Below are positions 55,517 through 63,677 of a stretch of DNA of 64,000 nt, in pieces (within the stretch, counting starts at the first letter, position 1; every line of letters starts with the position of its first letter). Location: positions 7,201 through 71,200 of the forward strand of contig JBBSIC010000011.1 of assembly GCA_038232275.1 (NCBI GenBank). Reading direction: 5' to 3'. The notes under the pieces were generated by a model, which was not told where the DNA came from, did not search any database, and worked only from the letters and a program-made list of their open reading frames with translations. Position numbers and translations under genes: made by a program. This stretch comes from DATLGB01 sp038232275. Lineage in GTDB: Bacteria; Actinomycetota; Thermoleophilia; Solirubrobacterales; Solirubrobacteraceae.

Positions 55517-56533
55517 GTGCTGCGGATCGCGATGGATGCCCGGGACGCGCTGGGGCCGCAGCCGCGGGGCTGGGGGCGCTATGCCCGCGACCTGGGGGCG
55601 GCCCTGCGAGCCCGCACGGACCTCGAGCTGCGCGAGCTCACGGGGCAGCGGTGGCGCGGGCCGGAGGTCCTGTGGGAGCAGATCGGGCTGCCGCTGGCCC
55701 TGCGCGGGGCGCGACCGGACGTCGTGCACGCGCCGAACGTCTTCCTGCCGCTGCGGCGCCCGTGCGCGGGCGTCGTGACCATCCACGACCTGGCCTTCGA
55801 GGTCTTCCCGGAGGACTTCGCCCCGCGCACCCGGGCGAAGTTCAAGCTGCTCGCCCCGCGCGCGGCGCGGTCGGCGGAGCGCGTCGTGTGCGTCAGCGCC
55901 TTCACCCGAGACGACGTCTGCGCGCGCTACGGCGTCGACCCGAGGAAGGTGCACGTGGTGCCCAACGCCCCGTCGCTGGCGATCGCCGGCGCGCCGCCGC
56001 CCGCCGGCGCGCCTTACCTGCTGGGCGTGGGGGACCTGCGCGCCAAGAAGAACTGGCGCCGGCTCGTCACCGCGTGGCGCGGGCTGCGCGCCGAGGGGCT
56101 CGAGCACCGGCTGGTGATCGCGGGCGCCGACAGCGGAGAGGGCGCCGCGCTGCGCGCCCTCGCGGGCCGCGAGCCGCTCGAGCTGCCCGGCTACGTCGAC
56201 GACTCAGCGCTCGACGCGCTGATGCGCGGGGCGGCCGCGCTCGTCCATCCCAGCCTGTACGAGGGCTTCGGCCTCGTGGTGGTCGAGGCGATGGCCCGCG
56301 GGACGCCCGTGGCCGCCGCGCGCACGACGGCGCTGCCCGAGGCCGGGGGTGACGCGGCGGTCTACTTCGACCCGCTCGACCCCGATGCGATCGCCGACGG
56401 CGTACGCGAGGCGCTGCGGCGCGCCGACGCACTGCGCGGCCTCGGCCGGGCGCGCGCGGCGCGGCTCAGCTGGGAGCGCTCGGCGGCCGCGACCGCCGCG
56501 GTCTACGCCGAGGCGGTGCAGGCGGGCCGGTGA
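55517..56533 (+). CDS. Family 4 glycosyltransferase
   Basis: A 338-residue GT-B enzyme starting at GTG with VLRIAMDARDALGPQPRGWGRYARDLGAAL, the classical GT4 N-terminus. It contains DVVHAPNVFLPL, GVVTIHDLAFEVFPE, AERVVCVSAFTRDDV, YLLGVGDLRAKKNWRRLV and HPSLYEGFGLVVVEAMARGTPVAAA (EX7E). The downstream GT2 gene overlaps its stop by four bases. Sugar donor and acceptor unknown. Confidence 0.92.
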   Translation: MLRIAMDARDALGPQPRGWGRYARDLGAALRARTDLELRELTGQRWRGPEVLWEQIGLPLALRGARPDVVHAPNVFLPLRRPCAGVVTIHDLAFEVFPEDFAPRTRAKFKLLAPRAARSAERVVCVSAFTRDDVCARYGVDPRKVHVVPNAPSLAIAGAPPPAGAPYLLGVGDLRAKKNWRRLVTAWRGLRAEGLEHRLVIAGADSGEGAALRALAGREPLELPGYVDDSALDALMRGAAALVHPSLYEGFGLVVVEAMARGTPVAAARTTALPEAGGDAAVYFDPLDPDAIADGVREALRRADALRGLGRARAARLSWERSAAATAAVYAEAVQAGR

Positions 56534-57501
56534 CCGCCACGACGATCCTCATGCTCTCGGTCGACGAGGCGCCGATGCTCGCCCACTCGCTGCCCGCGGC
56601 CGCGCTGCAGCCCGACGCCGACGTGGTCGTGATCGACAACGGCTGCACGGACGGGACCGCCGTGCTCGCCCACGAGCACGGCGCGCGGCTCGTGCGCATC
56701 CCCTGTCGGGTCTCCTACGCCGCCGCGATGAACGTCGGCCTTGCGGATGTTGTGGCGCCCGCAGTCCTGATCCTCAACGCCGACTGCTTCCTGGACCCGG
56801 GCTTCCTGGAGGCCGCGCGCCCGCATCTCGACGCGCCCGGCGTCGGCAGCGTCGCGGGCAAGCTGTTGCGCACGACGGGCCCGCTCGAGGAGGACCCGCC
56901 ACTGGAGATCGACGCGGCCGGGATGTCCGTGGATCGCCGGCGCAAGAACGGCCTCGTCGCCCACGGCGCGCCGGCGTCCGCCTACGCGCAACCGTCCGCC
57001 TGCTTCGGCGCCGACGGGGCGGCCGCGCTGTACCGCAGCGATGTGCTCGCGGCCTGCGCCCTCGCGCCCGCCGCCGGCGGGCCGCCGGAGGTCTTCGACG
57101 AGGACATGGCCCTGTGGGCGACCGACGCCGATCTGGCGTGGCGCGCGCGGCTGCTCGGCTATCGCTGCGTCTACGAGCCGCGCGCCACCGCGCGCCATGT
57201 CCGCACCTACTCGCCTTCGACCCGCGGCGAGGTCTCCGAGGACCACCGCCGGATGCAGTTTCGCAACCGCTACCTGATGTGGGTCAAGAACGAGACGCCG
57301 CGCGGGCTCCTGGCCGACCTGCCGATCGTGCTCGGCTACGAGCTCGCCGCCCTCGCCTACGTCCTGCTGCGCGAGCGCCATCTGCTCGCCGGCTACCGCG
57401 AGGTGCTCGCGGCGCTCCCGGGGGCTCGCCGCCGGCGGGCGCAGGTGCAGGCGCGCCGCGCCGTGCGCCGCCCGCCGTTCGGGCTCGCGGCGCCGGAGTG
57501 A
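56530..57501 (+). CDS. Family 2 glycosyltransferase (rhamnosyltransferase-like)
   Basis: A 323-residue GT-A enzyme (GTG start, GTGA overlap). Visible: VVVIDNGCTDGTAVLA, AAAMNVGLADVVAPAVLILNADC (DxD-type metal motif as NAD-C), GVGSVAGKLLRTTG, FGADGAAALYRSDVL, FDEDMALWATDADLAWRARLLGY (ED-Y acceptor motif) and HVRTYSPSTRGEVSEDHRRMQFRNRYLMWVKNE. This last motif is typical of rhamnosyl- and related transferases of GT2. The C-terminus is basic. Confidence 0.9.
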   Translation: MTATTILMLSVDEAPMLAHSLPAAALQPDADVVVIDNGCTDGTAVLAHEHGARLVRIPCRVSYAAAMNVGLADVVAPAVLILNADCFLDPGFLEAARPHLDAPGVGSVAGKLLRTTGPLEEDPPLEIDAAGMSVDRRRKNGLVAHGAPASAYAQPSACFGADGAAALYRSDVLAACALAPAAGGPPEVFDEDMALWATDADLAWRARLLGYRCVYEPRATARHVRTYSPSTRGEVSEDHRRMQFRNRYLMWVKNETPRGLLADLPIVLGYELAALAYVLLRERHLLAGYREVLAALPGARRRRAQVQARRAVRRPPFGLAAPE

Positions 57502-57894
57502 CGCCGCGCAGCATGGATTGCCAGCCGACCAGGGCCGTGGCGTTGATGACTTGCCTCCCGACGTCATGGAGATGATCGCCCACACGCTCGTGCGCGGACT
57601 CAGGCGAGACGAGCAAGGGGATCGGCTACCGGTCCAGCGGAAGCCGCGACGTCGAATGGGAACGAAGGCAGGGTGCCGCTCGACTCGGGCCCACAGGTGG
57701 TCCAGACAGCCGCCGGACCTGGTCACAGAACGGGATGGATGACCGGTCAGCGATCGTCAACGCGAGGCGGGCCAGGTGACGACTGCTATGAGACCCGGCC
57801 CTCTGCGGCGCCCGCAAGGGCATCCTCAAATCGGAACGAGCCAACGGTCAAGCTCACGGCCGCATGACACCGTCGTCGCCATGGTCATCTCATC
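57502..57894. other. 393-bp stretch with no supported gene
   Basis: Less GC-rich than its left flank, with several short frames in both strands but none having a ribosome-binding site, a domain, or a composition like its neighbours. It lies between the GT2 stop and the stop of the AAA ATPase gene and looks like junction or decayed sequence at the edge of an inserted patch. No tRNA, repeat or hairpin with a T-tract was seen. Confidence 0.5.
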
Positions 57895-59010
57895 TCAGAC
57901 ATCAGCGGCGGCGTGCTCGCGTAGGTATTCACGCAGGTACGGCAGCGCGAAGTCGACGTAGCCGCGACGGGTGGGGTAGATCAGCTCGGCCGCGACCAAG
58001 CGTAGCCGGTATTGGCTGGCGTAGTTGACGTTGACGTTGAGCCGTTGCTGGATATTGCCCATCTTGGACGGTCCGTCGTCGTGGGCCATCGCCAGCAGGA
58101 ACGACTTATCCATGTCCGACGCGGCGCTGAGCGCCGGCTCGTGGATGAGCGCTCCGAGGCGACGGCGTGCTCGTGTGACGCCGAGCGTCGCGTCCTCGAC
58201 GGTGATCTCGGCCGCGGCGGGATGCAGCCGCCAGGTCTGTGCGCCCACGAGCTGAAGCAGGAAGGGGTACCCGCTGGCCCCGTCGACCATGACCTGCAGT
58301 GCGGCGTCGCCGATGGTTCGACCAGCCGTCTCGATGGGCTCACGGAAGGCGCGTTGGACGTCGGACCGCCGAACTGAGCCCAGAGCGTGGCGCTCGGCGC
58401 GCCGCAGGAAAGTGAGGACCTCGTCGTTGACGACGTCGCTCACGCTGGCGGCCAATCCGGCGCCCGCGAATGCGAGCTCGCGGCCTTCCCGGAACGCGTG
58501 CTGCACCGAGGTGGCGACCTCGCGCAGCTCCTCGAACTGGTTCTGGTGGATCTCGTCGAGAGTCACCAGGACGCCGGTGCCATTTTCGACGAGCAGATCG
58601 GTCAGCAGCTCGATCTGATTGCGCAGGCCGGCCTGGACGACGTGGGCCTCGATGGTGTCCCAGGCGACAGACCCGACGTTGAGCGGAGCGATCACACCGG
58701 TCATGCGGCGGCGCACTGCCTCCGGGTCGAAGTCGCGCAGCATGCGGGGGAGATGCTGCTGGGTGATCCGCGCGACGAACCCCGGTGTGGCCGTCTCGCT
58801 GATGACCAGCCAGCCGCGCTCCTTCGCGCGATCTTCGACCGCGTTGAGCATGACGGTCTTTCCGGCCCCGCGTGCGCCCGTGTACAGCGTCGCGCGTCCG
58901 GACGCCCCCGGACCGTCCTCTAGCGCCTCGACGAAGTCTTCGAGCATGCCATCGCGGCCGACCAGCAACGGCGGACTGACTCCGAAGCTCGCATGGAACG
59001 GGTTTACCAT
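57895..59010 (-). CDS. AAA/STAND-like ATPase with C-terminal winged helix
   Basis: A 371-residue ATPase. Walker A is GARGAGKT (residues 45-52), Walker B is GVLVTLDEIHQ, sensor 1 lies in LAFAGAGL, and a Gly-Arg (GRD) contact precedes the P-loop (LLVGRDGMLEDFVEAL). The C-terminal third (from about 245) reads GASGYPFLLQLVGAQTW, then a winged-helix-like domain (NIQQRLNVNVNYASQYRLRLVAAELIYPTRRGYVDFALPYLREYL). The set resembles the archaeal-type ATPases found near mobile elements and defence loci. Base composition is lower in GC than the flanking transferase genes, suggesting transfer. CTAAA repeats lie upstream of its start. No partner gene is adjacent. Role unknown. Confidence 0.85.
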   Translation of the reverse strand: MVNPFHASFGVSPPLLVGRDGMLEDFVEALEDGPGASGRATLYTGARGAGKTVMLNAVEDRAKERGWLVISETATPGFVARITQQHLPRMLRDFDPEAVRRRMTGVIAPLNVGSVAWDTIEAHVVQAGLRNQIELLTDLLVENGTGVLVTLDEIHQNQFEELREVATSVQHAFREGRELAFAGAGLAASVSDVVNDEVLTFLRRAERHALGSVRRSDVQRAFREPIETAGRTIGDAALQVMVDGASGYPFLLQLVGAQTWRLHPAAAEITVEDATLGVTRARRRLGALIHEPALSAASDMDKSFLLAMAHDDGPSKMGNIQQRLNVNVNYASQYRLRLVAAELIYPTRRGYVDFALPYLREYLREHAAADV

Positions 59011-59032
59011 GCACCCACCGTACCACCCCGCG

Positions 59033-59067
59033 TTTAGAGTTCTTTAGACTCTTTAGGGTCGTTTAGA
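59033..59067. repeat. Four phased TTTAG repeats upstream of the ATPase gene
   Basis: TTTAG occurs at 59033, 59043, 59052 and 59062, i.e. with spacings of 10, 9 and 10 bp, one helical turn each. On the coding strand these read CTAAA, in the 23-56 bp ahead of the ATPase start (59010). Such same-face repeats could be binding sites for a regulator. They could equally be A-tract-like bending. Confidence 0.55.
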
Positions 59068-59134
59068 CCTAAGCCGATCCTGCCCCGGGGCGACCACTGA
59101 CGCTGGCGAGGCGGGTGGCGGCCGGCCGGAGCCC

Positions 59135-59452
59135 TCAGCTGATCTGCTCCGCCAGTTCGACGATGATTCCCTCCGGGTCGCGGACGTAGCAGAGCCGATA
59201 GCTGTCTTCGTAGCGCTCCATCTCGCCAACGAGCTCCGCGCCGCGGGCTCGCAAGCTGACGACGACGGCGTCGATGTCGTCGACTGCGAATGCGACATGG
59301 CGGATGCCCGGGGTGTTCGCCGGCGCGTGTACGAGCCATCGGGTCACGGTGCGAGCGTTGGTTCCGAGTATGCGAGCGAAGTCGGCTCGGTCGAGGTCCG
59401 TTCTCTCGGCCGCTCCTTGGAGTCCGCGGCTCAATGTCGTCTGAGATGCCAT
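59135..59452 (-). CDS. Chimeric protein: HTH antitoxin-like N-terminus joined to a half glyoxalase domain
   Basis: A 105-residue frame. Residues 1-41 (TTLSRGLQGAAERTDLDRAD, then FARILGTNARTVTRWL) are the HTH start of an Xre/MbcA-like antitoxin. From about residue 42 the sequence is the C-terminal half of a VOC (glyoxalase/bleomycin resistance) protein: TPGIRHVAFAVDDIDAVV, LRARGAELVGEMERYED and CYVRDPEGIIVELAEQI, with the final metal-binding Glu. The N-terminal half of the VOC fold is missing, so it is not a functional glyoxalase on its own. It is best read as a recombination join of two gene pieces, possibly a pseudogene. ATG 59452 chosen; a GTG at 59464 precedes it. Confidence 0.65.
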   Translation of the reverse strand: MASQTTLSRGLQGAAERTDLDRADFARILGTNARTVTRWLVHAPANTPGIRHVAFAVDDIDAVVVSLRARGAELVGEMERYEDSYRLCYVRDPEGIIVELAEQIS

Positions 59453-59515
59453 CCAGTTTGTCACGCAGTATGCCCCAACTGCTGGGACATCCTGGCCGCT
59501 GTTCGCAAGGTCGGC

Positions 59516-60445
59516 CTACTGCCCCGCGACCGCGTGCTCGTAGACGTCCCACGTCGCGCGCGCGGCGTCGTCCCACGTCCAGGGCGGGGGCGGGGGAGCG
59601 GGGCGCGAGGCCGCCGTGGCGGCGGCGACCAGCCCTTCGAGGTCGTCGGCGCCGACGAAGGTCGCGCGCTCGCCGAGCACCTCGCGCAGGGCGGGCACGT
59701 CGCACGCCACGACGGGCGTGCCGCACGCGAGCGCCTCGACCGTCGGCAGCCCGAAGCCCTCGTCGTCGGAGGGGAAGACGAGCGAGCGCGCGCCCGTGTA
59801 GATGGCGGCGAGGTCGTCGTCGTCCACGGCGCCGGTCAGCGTCACGTCGCGCAGCTCGCGCGCCCACTGGCCGGGCTCGCCGACCAGCACGAGCCCCACG
59901 CCGGGACGCGGCGTGCCGGCGAGCGCGGCCACGCGCTTGCGCGGATCGGGACGGCGCAGGCCGCCGACCCAGATGAGGTAGTCCTGCGGCAGCTCGTAGC
60001 GGGCGCGCACGCGGGCGACCTCGGAGGCGTCGCGCGGGGAGAAGGCCGGGTCCGGCGCCTCCGCGATGACGTGGACGCGGCCGGCGTCGATCCTCAGCAG
60101 CGCGACGGCGTCCTGCGCGACGGCGGTGGTGGGGACGACGATGCGGGTCGCGCGCTCCACCGCGAGGTAGCGCAGGCGGAAGCGCAACCCGGTGCGCAGG
60201 TAGTCGCCGGCGCGCTTGAGCGGGACGAGGTCGTGCAGCGTGACGACCATCGGCAGGCGCGGGCGCAGCAGCGCGCCGTCGATCCAGGGGGAGTGGTAGA
60301 CGTCGACGCCGCGCGGGCGGTGGGCCTCGACGATCTCGCCGCCGCGGCGCGCCGACTCGCTCTGGAGGGCGCGCAGCAGCGAGCGCGTGTAGCGGCCGAT
60401 GCCCCGCGGGTCGGGGGCCGGCCGCGCGTCGTAGGCGACCCTCAT
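59516..60445 (-). CDS. Family 4 glycosyltransferase
   Basis: A 309-residue GT-B enzyme beginning MRVAYDARPAPDPRGIGRYTRSLLRAL. It has GVDVYHSPWIDGAL, MVVTLHDLVPLKRAGDYL, IVVPTTAVAQDAVALL, LIWVGGLRRPDPRKRVAAL and FPSDDEGFGLPTVEALACGTPVVACDVP (EX7E). The donor site is normal. It is the second gene of a pair with another GT4, overlapping it by four bases (ATGA), and the last one before the accessory patch on the left. Confidence 0.92.
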   Translation of the reverse strand: MRVAYDARPAPDPRGIGRYTRSLLRALQSESARRGGEIVEAHRPRGVDVYHSPWIDGALLRPRLPMVVTLHDLVPLKRAGDYLRTGLRFRLRYLAVERATRIVVPTTAVAQDAVALLRIDAGRVHVIAEAPDPAFSPRDASEVARVRARYELPQDYLIWVGGLRRPDPRKRVAALAGTPRPGVGLVLVGEPGQWARELRDVTLTGAVDDDDLAAIYTGARSLVFPSDDEGFGLPTVEALACGTPVVACDVPALREVLGERATFVGADDLEGLVAAATAASRPAPPPPPWTWDDAARATWDVYEHAVAGQ

Positions 60446-61452
60446 CCGATCAGGCCCATCACGCGCTCGGCGTAGGCGTCGACGTGCCAGCGCCTGGCGC
60501 GCACGCGGCCGGCGGCCCCCATCGCCTCGCGGTGGGCCAGGACGTCGAGGACGGCCTCGGCCAGCGCGGCCGGGTCGCCCGGGGCCACGAGGCGGCCGGT
60601 GACGCCGTCCTCGACGACCTCCGCGAGCCCGCCGACGCGCGTCGCGACGACGGGCGTCCCCGCGTTCATCGCCTCGGCCAGCACCGTGCCGAACGGCTCC
60701 TGGTGCGACGGCAGGACGAGCACGTCGAGCGCCGGCATCAGCCCCGCGGCGCCGTCCACCCAGCCGTAGTGCTCGACGCCGGTGCTCGAGCGCACCTGGC
60801 TGAAGTACTCGGGCTCCGAGGCGTACGGGTCGTCGCCGACCAGCACGACGCGCGTGCCGGCCGCGGTCAGCCGGTGCGCCGCGCTGACGAGGTCCAGCAC
60901 GCCCTTGCGGCGCTCGATGCGCCCGACGTAGCCGATCACCGGGCGGTCCCCGGGTGGCCAGGGCGGGATGATCAGCCGCGGCTCGGGCTCGATCGGGCAG
61001 CCGACGACGTGCGTGCGGGCCTGCAGCGCTCCGAGCCGCTCGGCGACGGCGGCGGAGTCCGCGAGCACGACGTCCGCGCGCTTCCACAGCCCGGGGACGC
61101 GGTCGACGAGGTCGTGGACGTGCAGCACCGCCCGCTTCTCGCGCGGGATCGCGGGCAGCAGGCGGCCGCAGACCGAGCCGTTGAGGTAGGTGACGTCGTG
61201 GCGGCGGGCGAGCTTGCGCGCCGCGGGCCAGGCGCCCACCGAGCGGGCGCCCTCGCCGCGGCCCAGGCCGCCGAGGCGCAGGTGCTCGCAGCGCAGCCCG
61301 CGCTGCGCGCCGGCACGCAGCACGGGCCCGTCGCCGGGGGTGGTGAGCGTGACCTCCCAGCCGGCGTGGCGCAGGCGGGGCAGGAGGCGCAGCAGGCCGA
61401 TCTCGGCGCCGCCCGGGTGGTCCACCGGGGCGACGGCGAGGACGGAGGGCAT
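60442..61452 (-). CDS. Family 4 glycosyltransferase
   Basis: A 336-residue GT-B enzyme with start MPSVLAVAPVDHPGGAEIGLLRLLPRL. Family blocks are AVLHVHDLVDRVPGLWKRADVVLADSAAVAERL, PVIGYVGRIERRKGVLDLVSA, TRVVLVGDDPY and LPSHQEPFGTVLAEAMNAGTPVVAT (EX7E). Followed and overlapped by the next GT4 gene, so they probably add successive sugars. No membrane segment. Confidence 0.93.
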   Translation of the reverse strand: MPSVLAVAPVDHPGGAEIGLLRLLPRLRHAGWEVTLTTPGDGPVLRAGAQRGLRCEHLRLGGLGRGEGARSVGAWPAARKLARRHDVTYLNGSVCGRLLPAIPREKRAVLHVHDLVDRVPGLWKRADVVLADSAAVAERLGALQARTHVVGCPIEPEPRLIIPPWPPGDRPVIGYVGRIERRKGVLDLVSAAHRLTAAGTRVVLVGDDPYASEPEYFSQVRSSTGVEHYGWVDGAAGLMPALDVLVLPSHQEPFGTVLAEAMNAGTPVVATRVGGLAEVVEDGVTGRLVAPGDPAALAEAVLDVLAHREAMGAAGRVRARRWHVDAYAERVMGLIG

Positions 61453-61503
61453 CTGCGCCCGAGCCTATTGGTCAACGGGGCGCGGATGCCCCAGAAAACT
61501 CGC

Positions 61504-61806
61504 TCAGAACCGCCGGCGGGCGATCAGGTACCCGATCGCGAAGCCGATCACGGCGGCGGCGATGGCGGCCGTCGGGATCGGGTTGCCCTTGACGGCGGTC
61601 TCCACGGAGTGGGCGGCGCCGCCGGCCGAGTCCGGCGTGACGTGGGCGACCTTCTCCTTGACGTCGCCCTTGATCTCCTCGACCCGGTCCTTCGCGCGGC
61701 CCTTGACGTCGGCCTTCTGCGCGAGGGCGGCGGCCGTGTCGGCCAGCTCCTCGCGGGTGCCGTCGATCTCGGCGCGGATCTCGTCCGGCGAACGCTGGGC
61801 GCTCAT
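61504..61806 (-). CDS. DUF3618-type membrane-tail protein
   Basis: A 100-residue protein with the DUF3618 start SPDEIRAEIDGTREELADTAAALAQKADVKGRAKDRVEEIKGDVK (a long charged helix) and one C-terminal hydrophobic segment PIPTAAIAAAVIGFAIGYLIA followed by RRR. Such proteins are common in actinobacteria next to holin-like DUF1469 proteins, as here: its ATG overlaps the upstream gene's stop. They probably sit at the inner face of the membrane with a cytoplasmic helix. Function unproven. Confidence 0.88.
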   Translation of the reverse strand: MSAQRSPDEIRAEIDGTREELADTAAALAQKADVKGRAKDRVEEIKGDVKEKVAHVTPDSAGGAAHSVETAVKGNPIPTAAIAAAVIGFAIGYLIARRRF

Positions 61807-62225
61807 GAGCGGGCCTCCTTGACCCGGGCCTTGGTGACCTCGAGGTCTTCCTTGGTGGTCTCGATCGCCTGCTCGGGCACCGGCGGCGACGCGGCCTGCA
61901 CCCGGCTCTTGCCGAGCCGCGCCGCGACGCCGGCGACGGCGAGGAGCACGACGGCGACGATCAGGGCGGCCAGCCAGGTGTCGACGGCGGTGGCCAGGCC
62001 GGCGACGGCGGCGGCCACGAGGGCGCCCACGCCGTACAGGCCGAAGACGCCGGCCCCGCCGAACATCCCGGCGCCGATGCCGGCCTGCTTGCCCTTCTGT
62101 GCGAGCTCGGCCTTGGCGAGCTCCACCTCGGCGCGCACGAGCTGCGTCGCCTGGTCGGAGAGCTGCTTGACGAGGTCGGCGGTCGGCTGGTCTTCGAGCT
62201 GGGGTCGCCCGTTGGCGTCGGGCAT
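61803..62225 (-). CDS. Phage-holin-family (PF07332/Phage_holin_3_6) membrane protein
   Basis: A 140-residue protein with an N-terminal charged helix DLVKQLSDQATQLVRAEVELAKAELAQKGKQAG, two transmembrane segments (GVFGLYGVGALVAAAVAGL and WLAALIVAVVLLAVAGVAA) and a charged C-terminal helix (TTKEDLEVTKARVKEA). This matches the actinobacterial holin-like superfamily encoded beside DUF3618. Despite the name it is a chromosomal membrane protein and not evidence of a prophage. Confidence 0.88.
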   Translation of the reverse strand: MPDANGRPQLEDQPTADLVKQLSDQATQLVRAEVELAKAELAQKGKQAGIGAGMFGGAGVFGLYGVGALVAAAVAGLATAVDTWLAALIVAVVLLAVAGVAARLGKSRVQAASPPVPEQAIETTKEDLEVTKARVKEARS

Positions 62226-62316
62226 AAAAGATCCTCCTCGGACTGGACGGGCGGTCAAGAGTGGCGCTACCCCGGCTTCCGGGGGACGAACCGCGATGGG
62301 TAGCGTCTGCGAGCGC

Positions 62317-63108
62317 ATGCGCGCCAGCGTCGTCATCCGGGTCCGCGACGAGGCGGCGGCGCTCGAGCGGTTGCTGGGCCTGCTGGCCGCGCAGACCGAG
62401 CCGCACGAGGTGATCGTGGTCGACTCGGGCTCGACCGACGGCAGCGCGGAGGTGGCGCGTCGGCGCGGCGCGCGCGTCCTGGAGCTCCCCGCGGCCGCGT
62501 TCAGCTTCGGCCGCGCGCTCAACCTCGGCGCGGCGGCCGCCGCCGCGCCCGTCGTCGTCGCCCTCTCCGCCCACGCCTTCCCGCGCGACGACGGCTGGCT
62601 CGCGCGCATGGTCGCGCCGTTCGGCGACCCAGCGGTGGCCTGTGCCTTCGGGCCCACGCACGACTGGGCGTCGCAGCCGCTGACCGACGCGGTCCGCCAG
62701 GATGCCGGGCTGGCGCGCGTCCATCCCGAGTGGGGGTACTCCAACGGCGCCGGCGCCTTCCGCGCGTCGCTGTGGCGCGAGCGGGGCTTTCGCGAGGATC
62801 TGCCCGGCACCGAGGACCGCGAGTGGGCCCTGTGGGCGCTCGGGCGCGGCGACGCCGTGTGCGTGCTGGACCCGGCGCTGGCCGTCGAGCACGACCATGC
62901 CCGCGACTCGCTGCGCGCGAGCTTCGCCCGCTACGCCCGCGAGGCGCGCGGCTACGCGATGTACCTCGACCTCCCGCCCTACGGCGCCGGCGACGCGGTC
63001 CGGGAGTGGTGGAGCGAGCAGGGCTGGCACCGCTCGCCCGCGCGCGCCCGGCTGGACCCGCGGCGGGCCGCGCGGCTGGCCGGCAAGTGGTGGGGGCGGC
63101 GCGGGTGA
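62317..63108 (+). CDS. Family 2 glycosyltransferase
   Basis: A 263-residue GT-A enzyme. The fold start is RASVVIRVRDEAAALERLLGLLAAQ, with EVIVVDSGSTDGSAEVARR and FSFGRALNLGAAAAAAPVVVALSAHAFP; the metal motif DxD is replaced by SAHA, as in the rhamnosyltransferase-like branch. It continues FGPTHDWASQPLTDAV, SNGAGAFRASLWRERGFREDLPGTEDREWALWAL and EHDHARDSLRASFARYARE. I chose ATG 62317 because the next seven upstream codons from ATG 62296 add nothing typical; 62296 remains possible. The next gene overlaps its stop. Confidence 0.88.
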   Translation: MRASVVIRVRDEAAALERLLGLLAAQTEPHEVIVVDSGSTDGSAEVARRRGARVLELPAAAFSFGRALNLGAAAAAAPVVVALSAHAFPRDDGWLARMVAPFGDPAVACAFGPTHDWASQPLTDAVRQDAGLARVHPEWGYSNGAGAFRASLWRERGFREDLPGTEDREWALWALGRGDAVCVLDPALAVEHDHARDSLRASFARYAREARGYAMYLDLPPYGAGDAVREWWSEQGWHRSPARARLDPRRAARLAGKWWGRRG

Positions 63109-63677
63109 GGCGCGTCTACGAGGACTACTGGCGCGACCAGCCGTGCGATCCGCAGCCGTGGCGCCTTGCCTGGCGGCGCGGCCTGCTGCTGGCCGAGCTG
63201 CGCGACGGCGAGGAGTGGCTCGACCTCGGCTGCGGCGCCGGGCGCTTCTTGACGCTCGCCGCGCGCGGCGTCGGCGTCGACGTCGCGCCCGCGGCGGTCG
63301 ACCGGGCGCGCGAGCACGCCGACGCGCGGCTGCTCGCCGGCGACGGGACCCTGCCGCTCGAGCACGGCTCGGTGGACGTCGTCTGGTGCAGCGAGACGCT
63401 CGAGCACGTCGCGGACACCCTCGGGCTGCTGCAGGAGGCGCGGCGGGTGCTGCGCCCCGGCGGCCGGCTGATCGTCACGACGCCCGCCCACCCCTGGCTG
63501 CGGCGGGTGGCGCTCGCGGCCCTGCGCTTCGACGCCCACTTCGACCCTCGCGGCCAGCACCTGCGCTTCTTCACGCGGCGGTCGCTGGCGGGGATGCTCG
63601 CCGCGGCGGGGTTCGAGGTCGACCGAATCCACACGCGGCACGCGACCCTCGTGGCGCGGGCGGTGCGCGGGCGATGA
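63105..63677 (+). CDS. Class I SAM-dependent methyltransferase
   Basis: A 190-residue methyltransferase with GTG start overlapping the preceding stop (GTGA). Motif I is EWLDLGCGAGRFLTLAARGVGVDVAP, followed by LLAGDGTLPLEHGSVDVVWCSETLEHVAD and EARRVLRPGGRLIVTTPAHPWL, typical of the Methyltransf_11 group. The end is a short helix-strand. The next gene overlaps by four bases (ATGA), so it is in one operon with two glycosyltransferase genes. Likely methylates a sugar in the glycan. Confidence 0.9.
   Translation: MRRVYEDYWRDQPCDPQPWRLAWRRGLLLAELRDGEEWLDLGCGAGRFLTLAARGVGVDVAPAAVDRAREHADARLLAGDGTLPLEHGSVDVVWCSETLEHVADTLGLLQEARRVLRPGGRLIVTTPAHPWLRRVALAALRFDAHFDPRGQHLRFFTRRSLAGMLAAAGFEVDRIHTRHATLVARAVRGR

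Noticed and set aside
57518..57844. Short frames on both strands in the gap before the AAA ATPase gene
   Set aside because: No ribosome-binding site, no domain and no support from coupling; left as gene-free.
61803..62225. Prophage indicated by the holin-family protein
   Set aside because: This family is chromosomal and paired with DUF3618 in actinobacteria; no other phage genes nearby.
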